A DNA stretch of 64,000 nucleotides, taken from contig NZ_CP049616.1 of the NCBI RefSeq assembly GCF_011068285.1, positions 2,646,501 to 2,710,500 on the forward strand, given 5' to 3'. Origin of the DNA: Flagellimonas oceani (GTDB lineage Bacteria > Bacteroidota > Bacteroidia > Flavobacteriales > Flavobacteriaceae). The notes under the pieces were generated by a model. That model worked only from the letters and a program-made list of their open reading frames with translations, made no database searches and was not told where the DNA came from. Below, in pieces: positions 15,656-25,307 of this stretch. The position numbers were made by a program, and so were the translations under genes. Numbering within the stretch: the first letter of the stretch is position 1; every line of letters starts with the position of its first letter.

Positions 15656-16132
15656 ATGAAAATAGTATTGGCAATAGATGGTTCCGACTTTAGTAAAGTC
15701 GCCATAGATGAACTTGCGGCACTGCCGTTGGCTGCGGGTACCGAAGTATGTATTTTGAATGTGTCCGAAAATCCCATGTCGTCTGTTCCCGGCGTCCTAC
15801 CATTTGGTGGCACGCTTGGCAATTATTATGAAGAGGCCATATTCGATACAAGGAAAATGGCAGAAGATCTTGTTAATGAGGCCTCAAAATCATTAAGAAA
15901 TAATAATAACGCATTGTCTATAACAACAGCGGTGGTCAATGGTCTTCCCAAAAGTGCAATTTTGGAAAAGGCGGAAACCTTTAATGCCGATTTAATTGTA
16001 GTCGGGTCTCAGGGTCATGGTGCATTCTCTCGATTTCTGCTCGGATCGGTCTCCCAGTCCTTGGCAACACATACCGACTGTTCCGTCATGATAGTACGGA
16101 AACGCGATTCGAAAGAGAAAAATAACCGGTAA
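15656..16132 (+). CDS. Universal stress protein (UspA family), tandem copy 2
   Basis: 158 residues. Same start ('MKIVLAIDGSDFSKVAIDELA') and same ATP-binding signature ('GSQGHGAFSRFLLGSVSQSLA') as copy 1; the two differ mainly in the middle third. The ATG at 15656 is preferred over the upstream in-frame starts because it aligns with copy 1. Confidence 0.93.
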   Translation: MKIVLAIDGSDFSKVAIDELAALPLAAGTEVCILNVSENPMSSVPGVLPFGGTLGNYYEEAIFDTRKMAEDLVNEASKSLRNNNNALSITTAVVNGLPKSAILEKAETFNADLIVVGSQGHGAFSRFLLGSVSQSLATHTDCSVMIVRKRDSKEKNNR

Positions 16133-16139
16133 AAAGTGA

Positions 16140-17555
16140 ATGAAACAGAATCAAATGTTAAACGGTATCGACGATCATACATGCAAAGTAACGGAAGTAA
16201 TCTGCTTGCCAAATTCTAGGTTGCCACGGGTAGTCATAGTTGGAGGGGGCTTTGCCGGCCTGGCATTGGTGGAAGGGCTGAAGAATAAAGATGTTCAGGT
16301 GGTACTGATAGACCGCAACAACTTTCATCAATTCCAACCCTTATTTTATCAGGTAGCCACTAGCGGCCTCGAACCCGATAGTATTGTGTTCCCTTTTAGA
16401 AAACAAATTAAGGGGTATAAGAATGTGAGCTTCAGGCTGGCCGAGGTAAAGGAAATTCAAGCCTCTACCAATACTGTCATAACGGACAAAGGAAAACTTA
16501 CCTACGACTATCTGGTCTTAGCAACGGGAACAAAGACCAACTTCTTTGGTATGGAAGAAGTGGAAAGAAATAGTTTGGGCATGAAGGATATCCGGGATTC
16601 CCTAAACATCCGCCACATGATGCTGCAAAACTTGGAGCAGGCCGCGATTACATGCGATGATGAGGAACGCGATGCCCTCACGAATTTTGTAATTGTGGGC
16701 GGCGGCCCCGCCGGAGTGGAAATGGCAGGTGCCTTGGCGGAGTTTTGCAAATACATCCTTCCAAAGGACTATCCCGAGTACCCTTCCTCCATAATGAACA
16801 TTTATTTGGTGGAAGCTATGGACGAACTACTCGTGGCGATGTCAGACAAAGCTTCTTCAAAAACCCTGACCTATTTGGAAAATCTAAACGTGAAAGTATT
16901 GCTGAAAGAGTCCGTTAGCAATTATGATGGTAGGATCGTACAAACCAAAAGCGGGAAGACGATTTTGGCCAAGAACTTGATTTGGACCGCAGGTGTAAAA
17001 GGGGACTTCCCAAAGGGTATCGATGAAAGGCATGTAGTGAAGGGAAATCGCTTAAAAACCGATGCTTATTTGAAAGTAGACGGTCAAGAAAACATTTATG
17101 CCATCGGGGATATTGCCGCCCTGATTTCCGAAGAGACCCCAAAAGGCCACCCACAGGTAGCACAGGCGGCCATCCAACAGGGAAAATACCTTGCCTGCAC
17201 ATTGATGGGGATCATCAATGATAAACCAATAGGGTTATTTAGCTATAAGGACAAGGGTTCTTTGGCTACCGTTGGTAAGCGCAAGGCTGTTGCAGATTTA
17301 GGTAAACTAAAGTTTGCCGGCTATTTTGCTTGGTTGCTGTGGTCGGTCGTACACCTGTTATCCATTAGTGGGTTTCGAAACAAGTTATTGGTCGGCTTCA
17401 ATTGGGCCGTAAGCTATTTTTCCTATGAAAAGAGCAATAGGGTAATTATTAGGAATTTCAAACTTAATACTACTGCAAAAACTCAAACAAAGGATAATTC
17501 CGAAAATCATTTGGAAAAGGATGTAAACACAAAAAAATCCAGTATTGATGTCTAA
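16140..17555 (+). CDS. Type II NADH:quinone oxidoreductase (NDH-2 family)
   Basis: 471 residues. Two dinucleotide folds: FAD site 'VVIVGGGFAGLALVEGL' near the start and NADH site 'FVIVGGGPAGVEMAGALAEF' about residue 180-200; 'LVLATGTKTNFFG' and 'NIYAIGDIAAL' are further family markers. The C-terminal ~50 residues before the tail ('FAWLLWSVVHLLSISGFRNKLLV') form the membrane-attaching segment. It oxidises NADH without pumping protons and would keep redox balance when the main chain is limited. Its end overlaps the nhaA start by 8 bases. Confidence 0.9.
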   Translation: MKQNQMLNGIDDHTCKVTEVICLPNSRLPRVVIVGGGFAGLALVEGLKNKDVQVVLIDRNNFHQFQPLFYQVATSGLEPDSIVFPFRKQIKGYKNVSFRLAEVKEIQASTNTVITDKGKLTYDYLVLATGTKTNFFGMEEVERNSLGMKDIRDSLNIRHMMLQNLEQAAITCDDEERDALTNFVIVGGGPAGVEMAGALAEFCKYILPKDYPEYPSSIMNIYLVEAMDELLVAMSDKASSKTLTYLENLNVKVLLKESVSNYDGRIVQTKSGKTILAKNLIWTAGVKGDFPKGIDERHVVKGNRLKTDAYLKVDGQENIYAIGDIAALISEETPKGHPQVAQAAIQQGKYLACTLMGIINDKPIGLFSYKDKGSLATVGKRKAVADLGKLKFAGYFAWLLWSVVHLLSISGFRNKLLVGFNWAVSYFSYEKSNRVIIRNFKLNTTAKTQTKDNSENHLEKDVNTKKSSIDV

Positions 17556-18918
17556 ACACCATACAAATAACAGCATTATTAAATTCTTCGGCAGCACGGC
17601 CAAAGAACTCAATAACAGTGGTGTTGTTCTCTTTATCACGGTCGTCGTCGCAATGGTCTGGGCCAATTCGCCGTGGAAGGAATATTATATCGACTTAATG
17701 CAAACTGATATTGCCTTTACCGTTGGCAGTCTTCAGCTATCGGAGCCACTGCTGTTATGGATCAACGATGGTTTGATGGCCCTCTTCTTTCTACAAGTAG
17801 GTCTGGAGCTGAAACGTGAAATAATCGGTGGTAAACTTTCATCCCCAAAGAATGCGGTGCTACCTATTGGTGCAGCTATAGGTGGCATGGTACTTCCTGC
17901 CCTTGTTTATTTTATGTTCAATAGCTCGGGCGAAGCTTCTAATGGTTGGGGCATTCCCATGGCCACGGATATTGCCTTTTCTCTAGGGGTTCTGGCCCTT
18001 GTCGGCAAAAGACTGCCAGCCTCTTTAAGGGTTTTTCTTATTACGTTGGCGATAGTGGATGATTTGGGAGGCGTCTTGGTCATTGCCCTATTTTATACTT
18101 CCGGTATATCCGAGATGGATCTACTGCATGGGCTATTGTTCTTCGGAGCTTTGATTATAGGCAATTATGCGGGAGTGAGAAGTACTTGGTTCTATGCCAT
18201 CATTGGTATCGGCGGTGTTTGGCTGGCCTTCTTTTTTTCAGGGGTACATCCAACCATTGCGGGGATTCTGACGGCATTTGCCATTCCAGGTAGGGTAAAA
18301 ATTAAGGAGAATACCTTTTTGGAGCGTTTAGACCACCTGCATAAAAGGTTTCAGGAAACCAAGTCGATAAAGGGCACGCTTATCTCAAAAACGCAATTGG
18401 AGATATTGGAGGATATCAAGACTATAAGTTCAGAGGCGGAGACTCCCCTTCAAAAATTGGAAACGGCCTTAAATCCAATGGTGAATTTTGTTATTCTACC
18501 CTTGTTCGCTTTGGCGAATGCAGGAATACATCTTCATGGAGATTTGTTTAAAGTACTATCCAGTCCTGTTAGTTTGGGCATTGGCCTAGGTTTGATTTTT
18601 GGCAAATTTATCGGTATTACCGCTTTTTCAAGACTGCTGGTCGCGTTTAAACTGGCCAAACTACCAGAAAACGTGAATTGGAACATGATCTATGGTGTGG
18701 CTTTTCTAGGAGGTATTGGTTTTACGATATCATTGTTTATAAACGAACTGGCCTTCACGGACGAGTCCTTTATATTCACGGCCAAGGTAAGTATCCTATT
18801 CGCTTCTATGATAGCGGGGGTAATGGGTACTCTATTATTACACAGAAGCGGTAAAAAGTTACTAAAAGTAAACAACCTCGGGGCAAGCCCACGAGGCATT
18901 CGTAAGGAAACGACTTAA
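17548..18918 (+). CDS. nhaA: Na+/H+ antiporter NhaA
   Basis: About 456 residues, 11-12 membrane helices. NhaA landmarks are visible: 'DGLMALFFLQVGLELKREI', the paired Asp of the transport site in 'ITLAIVDDLGGVLVIALFY', and 'ATDIAFSLGVLALVGKRLP'. It exchanges Na+ for H+ across the inner membrane. The start is the ATG at 17548. The last ~15 residues ('NNLGASPRGIRKETT') are encoded by a palindromic repeat rather than by conserved NhaA sequence. Confidence 0.95.
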   Translation: MSKHHTNNSIIKFFGSTAKELNNSGVVLFITVVVAMVWANSPWKEYYIDLMQTDIAFTVGSLQLSEPLLLWINDGLMALFFLQVGLELKREIIGGKLSSPKNAVLPIGAAIGGMVLPALVYFMFNSSGEASNGWGIPMATDIAFSLGVLALVGKRLPASLRVFLITLAIVDDLGGVLVIALFYTSGISEMDLLHGLLFFGALIIGNYAGVRSTWFYAIIGIGGVWLAFFFSGVHPTIAGILTAFAIPGRVKIKENTFLERLDHLHKRFQETKSIKGTLISKTQLEILEDIKTISSEAETPLQKLETALNPMVNFVILPLFALANAGIHLHGDLFKVLSSPVSLGIGLGLIFGKFIGITAFSRLLVAFKLAKLPENVNWNMIYGVAFLGGIGFTISLFINELAFTDESFIFTAKVSILFASMIAGVMGTLLLHRSGKKLLKVNNLGASPRGIRKETT

Positions 18919-18937
18919 CATATCGAGGCAAGCCTCG
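18876..18937. repeat. Two adjacent palindromic repeat units at the nhaA 3' end
   Basis: Unit 1 (18876-18896): CCTCG-GGG and CCC-A-CGAGG form a hairpin with CAAG loop and one bulged A; it is inside the nhaA frame. Unit 2 (18924-18937): CGAGG/CCTCG with a CAAG loop, just after the stop. Both share GGCAAGCC and a following GGCATT/GAGCATT, as in REP-like elements. A related hairpin lies at 61955-61975. Confidence 0.6.
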
Positions 18938-18978
18938 GAGCATTTAAATCTCGATTATCGAGTAAATAGGCAAAAAAT

Positions 18979-20202
18979 ATGACGACACTGACAAAAACAA
19001 TAGACAAGGTACTTATAAAAACCTTTTTGAAAAACATAAGCGACCAAACATTCACGCTTGTGTTCTGGGATGGGGAAACCCATGAGATCGGGGAAGGGGA
19101 ATTCAAATTCAAAATCATCATCCATAACTTTCCCGGCAAGAAAGAATTGTTTGCCGACCCCAGCACCGCCTTGGGCGAAGCCTATATGACCGGTGATATC
19201 GAGCTGGTAGGCAATCTACAGGAAATCGTGGAAAGCATCATGCGCCGTAATAAGAGCTTCTTGAACGAAAGCAAATTGTTGGGTATGTTGGGGAAATGCA
19301 GCCCTGTTGGAAAAAGGACATCGGAACGCGACATTGCCCATCATTATGATATAGGCAACGATTTTTATGCACTATGGCTGGACCCGACCATGAGCTATTC
19401 CTGTGCCTATTTTAAAACGGGATCGGACAGCCTCTACGATGCGCAAATGAACAAGATACACCATATACTGAAAAAGCTCAACCTTAGGGAAGGGCAAACC
19501 TTATTGGACATTGGCTGTGGTTGGGGATTCCTGGCCATCGAAGCTGCAAAGAAATACAGAGTAAGGGTGCTGGGCATTACGCTAAGCAAAGAGCAGCTAA
19601 AAAAAGCCCAAGAACGGATCAAGGACGAAGGCCTGCAGGTCCTGGTGGCCGTAAAATTAATGGACTATAGGGGCCTAGAAAAAATCGGCCTCAAGTTCGA
19701 CCATGTGGTCAGTGTGGGTATGGCCGAACATGTAGGGAAGGCCAATCTGCCCCTCTATTTTAAAAACGTGAACGCCGTATTGAAAGAAACCGGCCTGTTT
19801 TTACTGCACAATATTACCAATGTGTTGGAAACGGAAGTTAATGCGTTTATTGCAAAGTACATCTTTCCGGGCGGGTACATACCGTCGTTGAGGGAAGAAC
19901 TGTACCTAGCCGCAGATCTGGGGTTCCATACCATTGATATAGAAAGTTTAAGGCTACACTATATGAAAACGCTGATGCATTGGGCAGAACGCTTTGAGGG
20001 CAACATGGATAAAATCGAGACCATGTTCGACACCAAGTTTATACGAATGTGGCGCCTTTACCTAAACGCCTGTGCCGCGGCATTCCATTATGCCAAGATA
20101 GATCTCCATCAAATACTATTATCAAAAGGGGCCAATAACCAATTGCCCTTAACACGGCAGTATATATATGATATGCCCGGTAACAAATTTGGAAATCGAT
20201 AG
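18979..20202 (+). CDS. cfa: Cyclopropane-fatty-acyl-phospholipid synthase
   Basis: 407 residues. Signature sequences of the family: 'RDIAHHYDIGNDFYALWLDPTMSYSCAYF', the SAM loop 'LLDIGCGWGFLAIEAAKKY', 'GITLSKEQ', 'SVGMAEHVG', and 'YIFPGGYIPS'. It transfers a methylene from S-adenosylmethionine to the double bond of membrane phospholipid fatty acids, which hardens membranes against acid and other stress. It starts after the repeat units and is followed by a HMA protein. Confidence 0.93.
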   Translation: MTTLTKTIDKVLIKTFLKNISDQTFTLVFWDGETHEIGEGEFKFKIIIHNFPGKKELFADPSTALGEAYMTGDIELVGNLQEIVESIMRRNKSFLNESKLLGMLGKCSPVGKRTSERDIAHHYDIGNDFYALWLDPTMSYSCAYFKTGSDSLYDAQMNKIHHILKKLNLREGQTLLDIGCGWGFLAIEAAKKYRVRVLGITLSKEQLKKAQERIKDEGLQVLVAVKLMDYRGLEKIGLKFDHVVSVGMAEHVGKANLPLYFKNVNAVLKETGLFLLHNITNVLETEVNAFIAKYIFPGGYIPSLREELYLAADLGFHTIDIESLRLHYMKTLMHWAERFEGNMDKIETMFDTKFIRMWRLYLNACAAAFHYAKIDLHQILLSKGANNQLPLTRQYIYDMPGNKFGNR

Positions 20203-20293
20203 TGGATGTTATTTGGGCTTTACATCCAAATACATAAAGAACACCAAAATGAAAACAAGAAAATGAATTATTAATATTTAAAAAGTCAAGATT

Positions 20294-20539
20294 ATGCAAC
20301 AACAAGTAGCAATTAAAGGAATGACTTGCGGAGGGTGCACCCAAACCGTTGAAAAAGCCCTGAAGCAGGTAGCAGGTGTAAAAACGGCAACGGTAAGTCT
20401 GGTCCCGCCACAGGCGGTTATACAAACGGACCATGAAATAAGCAATGCACAATTGCAGTCCGCTTTGGCAAAAGTGGGAAACTATAGGGTTGCCGGGAAC
20501 GTCACGGATAACGAACCAAAAAAATCTGGCGGTTCCTGA
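20294..20539 (+). CDS. Heavy-metal-associated domain protein (CopZ-like), second copy
   Basis: 81 residues; a single HMA domain with the metal loop 'GMTCGGCTQTVEKAL' (Cys-x2-Cys) and a short charged tail. Cytosolic. Probably a copper chaperone, like the gene at 8918, but closer to the classical GMTCGGC sequence. Confidence 0.88.
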   Translation: MQQQVAIKGMTCGGCTQTVEKALKQVAGVKTATVSLVPPQAVIQTDHEISNAQLQSALAKVGNYRVAGNVTDNEPKKSGGS

Positions 20540-20590
20540 TGTGGCTGATCAAAATCCAATATGAAATTCAGATAAGTGAATAAAGTGGAT

Positions 20591-21625
20591 ATGGATATGG
20601 AAAAATATGATGTGATCATCGTTGGGGCGGGGCCCGCAGGCCTGAATTGTGCCAAACAGCTCGGCGGTACCCCATTGAGGGTATTGGTCGCCGAAAGAAA
20701 CGACGTGGTCGGTCCCAAAGTCTGTGCGGGCGGTTTAACGGGCAAAAGCATAGAAAGTTTAAACCTTCCCGACGAATTGATAGAATATAATTTCAACAAA
20801 ATCCACCTGAACCACAAAAACAAACTGTTCTATCTGAAAGATGACGAGGACTTTACCTATACCATAGACCGCAAGGAACTGGGGCAATGGCAATTGAAAC
20901 AACTGGGGAAATTTGACAATATCGAGGTAAGGACAGCCTGTGCCGTCTCAAGGATCACAAAGGAATATGTGGTCCTGAACGGCCGGAAAATAGGCTATGC
21001 CCATTTGGTCGGGGCAGATGGGGCCAGTTCGTTGGTACGAAGGTACCTAAAATTGCCTTCAGGGAAGGCGGAAATCGCCATGCAGTATATTATTAACGAA
21101 ACCAAATATCAGGATCTGGAAGTTTATTTTGATTCCCAATCGTTTTCGGCCTGGTACGCCTGGATTTTTCCGCACAACAATTCTGTATCGGTCGGTTGTA
21201 TGGGCAACCCAAAAGTAATTTCATCCAAACGGTTGACAAAAAATTTTTCCGCTTGGCTCAAAACACACCATATCGACGTAAGCGACGGAAAATATGAGGC
21301 ATTCCCAATAAACGGGGATTTTAAAGGGTATCGGTTTGAAGGGAATATATATCTGGCAGGTGATGCCGGCGGGTTTGCTTCAAGGTTGACGGGCGAAGGC
21401 ATTTACCAGGCCCTTGTTAGCGGTGGGGAAATAGGGAAAATGATCCTGGACAATAGGTATCACAGTAAAGAAATCGATGAATTGATCAAGTTGCAAAATA
21501 GGCACAACAAAATCTTGTACACCTTGATCGGTGCCGGAAAATTCAGGCCTTTATTGGTAGAGGCGGGCAAATATTTTTTAAGGTCCAGATCCATTAGCAA
21601 AAAAGTGATAAGAACAATAGCATAA
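20591..21625 (+). CDS. Geranylgeranyl reductase-like FAD-dependent oxidoreductase
   Basis: About 344 residues from the ATG at 20591 (20597 is also possible; a GTG at 20576 is less likely). FAD-binding start 'YDVIIVGAGPAGLNCAKQLGG', the family Cys-Ala-Gly-Gly motif in 'GPKVCAGGLTGKS', 'LVGADGASSLVRRYL', and 'IYLAGDAGGFASRLTGEGIYQAL'. Such enzymes reduce double bonds of isoprenoid chains, for example in quinone or lipid side chains. The substrate here is unknown. Confidence 0.82.
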   Translation: MDMEKYDVIIVGAGPAGLNCAKQLGGTPLRVLVAERNDVVGPKVCAGGLTGKSIESLNLPDELIEYNFNKIHLNHKNKLFYLKDDEDFTYTIDRKELGQWQLKQLGKFDNIEVRTACAVSRITKEYVVLNGRKIGYAHLVGADGASSLVRRYLKLPSGKAEIAMQYIINETKYQDLEVYFDSQSFSAWYAWIFPHNNSVSVGCMGNPKVISSKRLTKNFSAWLKTHHIDVSDGKYEAFPINGDFKGYRFEGNIYLAGDAGGFASRLTGEGIYQALVSGGEIGKMILDNRYHSKEIDELIKLQNRHNKILYTLIGAGKFRPLLVEAGKYFLRSRSISKKVIRTIA

Positions 21626-21726
21626 AGTATAACAGGCCCTTATGCCAAAATTAAGCGATAAAGGCGATTCTTTGGGATAATGGCTTTAAATAGGCGTAAA
21701 ACAAAAAAGTGTAATTATTAATTAAA

Positions 21727-22749
21727 ATGAAAAAAATGAAAAATGTAGCATTAGTAGGATACGGCGTCATCGGAAAAAGAGTGGCCGATGCTATCAACGT
21801 ACAAGATGATATGGACCTTATCGGGGTTTGCGATGTCATCAACGATTGGCGCATACAGAACGCCGTGCGAAAGGAATATGATATCTATGCGGCCACCACC
21901 GATGCCGAAAAACAAATGAAGGCTTCCGGCATTTCGGTAAAGGGCAGCTTGCAGGACCTTTTGGACAAAGTGGACCTCGTGGTCGATTGCACTCCAAAGA
22001 ACATAGCTGCAAAAAACGTAGAGGTCTATAAAAAACAGGGTATTAAGTTCATTGTTCAAGGTGGCGAAAAACACGAGACAACAGGGCATTCCTTTAGTGC
22101 GGAAAACAATTACAAATCCGCTGTAAATCTTGATGCTACAAGGGTGGTTTCCTGTAATACCACATCAATCTTGAGAACATTGACCGCTTTAAAAAGGGCA
22201 GATTTATTGGATTATGCACGGGGAACATTATTAAGAAGGGCGACCGACCCATGGGAAAGCCATTTAGGAGGTATAATGAACACCATGGTGCCCGAAAAAG
22301 ACATCCCAAGTCATCAAGGGCCCGATGCGCAAAGCGTAGATCCTGATCTGGATGTGATCACCTCGGCGGTAAAGGTGCCCGAAACCCTGAGCCATATGCA
22401 TTATTGGAACGTGAAGCTAAAGAAAGAAGCATCTAAAGAAGAAGTGCTCAACGCCTTTAAAACCTCTACACGCATTAAGCTAATCCATTATGATCAAGGA
22501 TTGGTTTCCAACAATACAATCAAGGAAATGTTTATGGATATGGGAAGATCTTGGGGCGATATGTATGAGGTAGCCCTTTGGGAAGATATGCTAAAGGTTG
22601 TGGGCGATGAACTCTTCTATGCCTATGTAGTAGACAATCAAGCGATTGTAATTCCTGAGACCATTGACGCCATTCGGGCCCTTACTGGTATTGAGACCGA
22701 TGCGCACAAATCCATCGAAAAGACCAATGAAAGTTTAGGAATCGGATAA
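21727..22749 (+). CDS. Type II (archaeal-type) glyceraldehyde-3-phosphate dehydrogenase
   Basis: 340 residues. It is not similar to ordinary bacterial GapA; it matches the archaeal type II family with the Rossmann start 'NVALVGYGVIGKRVADAI', catalytic Cys143 in 'VVSCNTTSILRTL', 'VDCTPKNIAAKN' and the basic 'LLRRATDPWESHLGG'. It converts glyceraldehyde-3-phosphate to 1,3-bisphosphoglycerate, often with NADP or NAD. Rare in bacteria. It is followed by FbaB aldolase, so two early glycolytic steps have alternative enzymes next to each other. Confidence 0.93.
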   Translation: MKKMKNVALVGYGVIGKRVADAINVQDDMDLIGVCDVINDWRIQNAVRKEYDIYAATTDAEKQMKASGISVKGSLQDLLDKVDLVVDCTPKNIAAKNVEVYKKQGIKFIVQGGEKHETTGHSFSAENNYKSAVNLDATRVVSCNTTSILRTLTALKRADLLDYARGTLLRRATDPWESHLGGIMNTMVPEKDIPSHQGPDAQSVDPDLDVITSAVKVPETLSHMHYWNVKLKKEASKEEVLNAFKTSTRIKLIHYDQGLVSNNTIKEMFMDMGRSWGDMYEVALWEDMLKVVGDELFYAYVVDNQAIVIPETIDAIRALTGIETDAHKSIEKTNESLGIG

Positions 22750-22848
22750 AAAAGGACAATGAAACATCTATGACCAAAAATTTTGTCACACAACGAAATG
22801 ATTATATGGATGTTACATATGGCCGTTGAAAAACAAAAAAATAAACAC

Positions 22849-23910
22849 ATGAAAACATACGAAAATATAGTGGAACAATTAGGGGACAAAGCGTCCTTCT
22901 ATTTGGACCACGTAAGCGAAAAAATTACCAAGGATGAACTACAACTGCCCGATGCTGATTTTGTCTCTAAAGTTTTTGCCAATAGTAATCGAAATCCACA
23001 AACGCTTCGGAGTCTTGCCCAATTGTACGGGCATGGCAATCTGAAGGATACGGGGTATTTAAGCATACTTCCCGTAGATCAAGGGGTCGAGCATAGTGCG
23101 GCTTTTTCCTTCTACAAGAATCCCGATTATTTTGATCCGGAAAACATTATAAAACTGGCCATCGGTGCGGGTTGTAACGGGGTGGCATCGACCTTCGGTG
23201 CGCTGGGTCTCTATGCCCGTAAATATGCCCATAAAATCCCCTTTATTGTGAAGATCAACCACAATGAGTTATTGTCCTATCCCAATGCCTATGACCAAAA
23301 CCTTTTTGGGAAAGTCAAGGACGCTTGGGATATGGGCGCGGTTGCTATTGGGGCGACCATCTATTTTGGATCTAAGGAAAGTAATCGACAGTTGAAAGAG
23401 ATTGCGGAAGCCTTTGCCGAGGCCCATAGCCTCGGTATGGCCACGATCTTGTGGTGCTACACCCGTAACGACGCTTTTAAAACGGATAAACAGGACTATC
23501 ACACCGCCGCGGATCTAACAGGGCAGGCGAACCACCTTGGAGTAACAATACAGGCGGACATCATCAAACAAAAGTTACCCACCACAAATTTTGGCTTTAA
23601 AGACCTTCAATTTGGGAAGTATGACGATGCCATGTACAAAACCCTGACAACGGAACACCCCATCGATTTGTGCCGTTTACAGGTCGCCAATTGCTTTATG
23701 GGCAAAATTGGATTGATCAATTCTGGCGGGGGTTCCAAAGGGGCGTCCGATATGACCGAGGCCATTACGACTGCTATCGTAAACAAACGGGCCGGAGGCT
23801 CCGGTCTTATTTTGGGAAGAAAGGCTTTTCAAAGACCTTTAAAGGACGGGGTGGAATTGATACATGCGGTCCAGGGCGTTTACCTCGAGAAAAGAATCAC
23901 AATAGCTTAA
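22849..23910 (+). CDS. fbaB: Class I fructose-bisphosphate aldolase (FbaB/DhnA type)
   Basis: About 353 residues from the ATG at 22849 (open frame extends upstream). Closely similar in pattern to E. coli FbaB: '[20 protein letters not shown]', '[35 protein letters not shown]', '[13 protein letters not shown]', '[20 protein letters not shown]', and '[10 protein letters not shown]'. A Schiff-base aldolase that interconverts fructose-1,6-bisphosphate and triose phosphates, typically used in gluconeogenic or alternative conditions. Pairs with the archaeal-type GAPDH upstream. Confidence 0.95.
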   Translation: MKTYENIVEQLGDKASFYLDHVSEKITKDELQLPDADFVSKVFANSNRNPQTLRSLAQLYGHGNLKDTGYLSILPVDQGVEHSAAFSFYKNPDYFDPENIIKLAIGAGCNGVASTFGALGLYARKYAHKIPFIVKINHNELLSYPNAYDQNLFGKVKDAWDMGAVAIGATIYFGSKESNRQLKEIAEAFAEAHSLGMATILWCYTRNDAFKTDKQDYHTAADLTGQANHLGVTIQADIIKQKLPTTNFGFKDLQFGKYDDAMYKTLTTEHPIDLCRLQVANCFMGKIGLINSGGGSKGASDMTEAITTAIVNKRAGGSGLILGRKAFQRPLKDGVELIHAVQGVYLEKRITIA

Positions 23911-23923
23911 TACGGATATAAGC

Positions 23924-25288
23924 ATGCTCGATACGGAAATAAAATCATTAAAATCCCTAAACCACTACCTGCGTAAATTGGTAGAAAATAGGCTTTGGCT
24001 CAAGGTTATCATTGCCTTGTTCCTCGGTGTCGGGGTCGGCCTGTTGTTAAGCCCCCAAAACGGTTGGATCACCAAAGGCACTGCCGATGTTCTAGGGAAT
24101 TGGCTGGCCCTGCCGGGTATGCTCTTCCTGAAACTGGTGCAGATGATCATGATTCCCCTGATCGTAGCTTCTATCATTACCGGAATAGCCAGTAACGACA
24201 AGGAAAATCTGAAAAAGTTAGGCGGCGGCGTGCTTCTATATTTCATATCAACAACAATTATATCGGTAACGATAGGCACCGTACTTGCACTGATCTTTTC
24301 CCCTGGAAAATATCTGCACCAACAGGCGGAGGTCGATCATACAAATGCATTGGCCGACGCTGCTAAAAGTTCGGAACTATCCTTTGGAATAAACGATATT
24401 CCGAATGCCATAACCAATTTACTGCCCGAAAACCCATTGGCCTCCATGGTAAGTGGCGAAATGTTGAGCATCGTCATTTTTACCATTATCATAGGGGTCG
24501 CCGTATTGTCGCTGACCGACGACCTGCTCAAACCTGTAAAATTGCTCTTAGGGGCCATACAGGAAATCTGTATGACGGTGGTCAAATGGGCCATGTTATT
24601 GGTTCCGGTCGCCGTATTCGGTCTAATGGCACAGCTTACGTCGAGCGTTGGCCTGAACTCCTTAACGGGTCTGGGATTTTATGTGCTCGTGGTACTGATG
24701 GGATTGCTCATATTGCTCGGCATTTACATCATGCTGGTCAGCATACTTGGCCAGAGCAACCCTTTTAAATTTTTGCGAAAGATCACGGATGTACAGCTTT
24801 TGGCGTTCTCAACAACAAGCTCTGCCGCGGTAATGCCCTTATCGCTGAAAACAGCGGAGGAAGAGCTCAAGGTGGATGGGGCCATCAGTAATTTCATAAT
24901 CCCCATCGGGACTACCGTGAATATGGACGGGACGGCCCTCTATCAGACCATAACGACCTTGTTCATAGCACAGGCCTATGGCCTTGAAATGGGCCTTCTC
25001 AATGTCATCGTTGTCGTAGTTACCATAGTCGCCGCTTCCATCGGCACCCCGGCCATACCGGGTGGTGGCGTGGTGATTTTGGCCTCTGTACTATCCAGTG
25101 CAGGAATTCCTGCCGAAGGAATCATCATCATCATCGGGGTCGAGCGCTTGCTCGGGATGTTCCGCTCTGCGATCAACGTTACCGGAGACCTAACGGCCTG
25201 CATGGTATTCGATAGGTTTTATGGAAATAAGCCAGGGGGAACCAAAGTGAGCGATGTAAAAAGGACTACCGAATATTCAACTGTTTAA
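23924..25288 (+). CDS. Dicarboxylate/amino acid:cation symporter (DAACS family)
   Basis: 454 residues, multi-pass. Hallmarks: 'AFSTTSSAAVMPLSLKTAEEEL' (serine-rich re-entrant hairpin), 'IIPIGTTVNMDGTALYQ' and 'IPGGGVVILASVLSSAG'. Imports C4-dicarboxylates or acidic amino acids with Na+ or H+. It lies 14 bases after fbaB and 20 before the amylase gene, so it is probably in the same operon. Malate, succinate, fumarate or glutamate could be the substrate. Confidence 0.88.
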   Translation: MLDTEIKSLKSLNHYLRKLVENRLWLKVIIALFLGVGVGLLLSPQNGWITKGTADVLGNWLALPGMLFLKLVQMIMIPLIVASIITGIASNDKENLKKLGGGVLLYFISTTIISVTIGTVLALIFSPGKYLHQQAEVDHTNALADAAKSSELSFGINDIPNAITNLLPENPLASMVSGEMLSIVIFTIIIGVAVLSLTDDLLKPVKLLLGAIQEICMTVVKWAMLLVPVAVFGLMAQLTSSVGLNSLTGLGFYVLVVLMGLLILLGIYIMLVSILGQSNPFKFLRKITDVQLLAFSTTSSAAVMPLSLKTAEEELKVDGAISNFIIPIGTTVNMDGTALYQTITTLFIAQAYGLEMGLLNVIVVVVTIVAASIGTPAIPGGGVVILASVLSSAGIPAEGIIIIIGVERLLGMFRSAINVTGDLTACMVFDRFYGNKPGGTKVSDVKRTTEYSTV

Positions 25289-25307
25289 ATGTTTAAAGAA
25301 ACGGATA

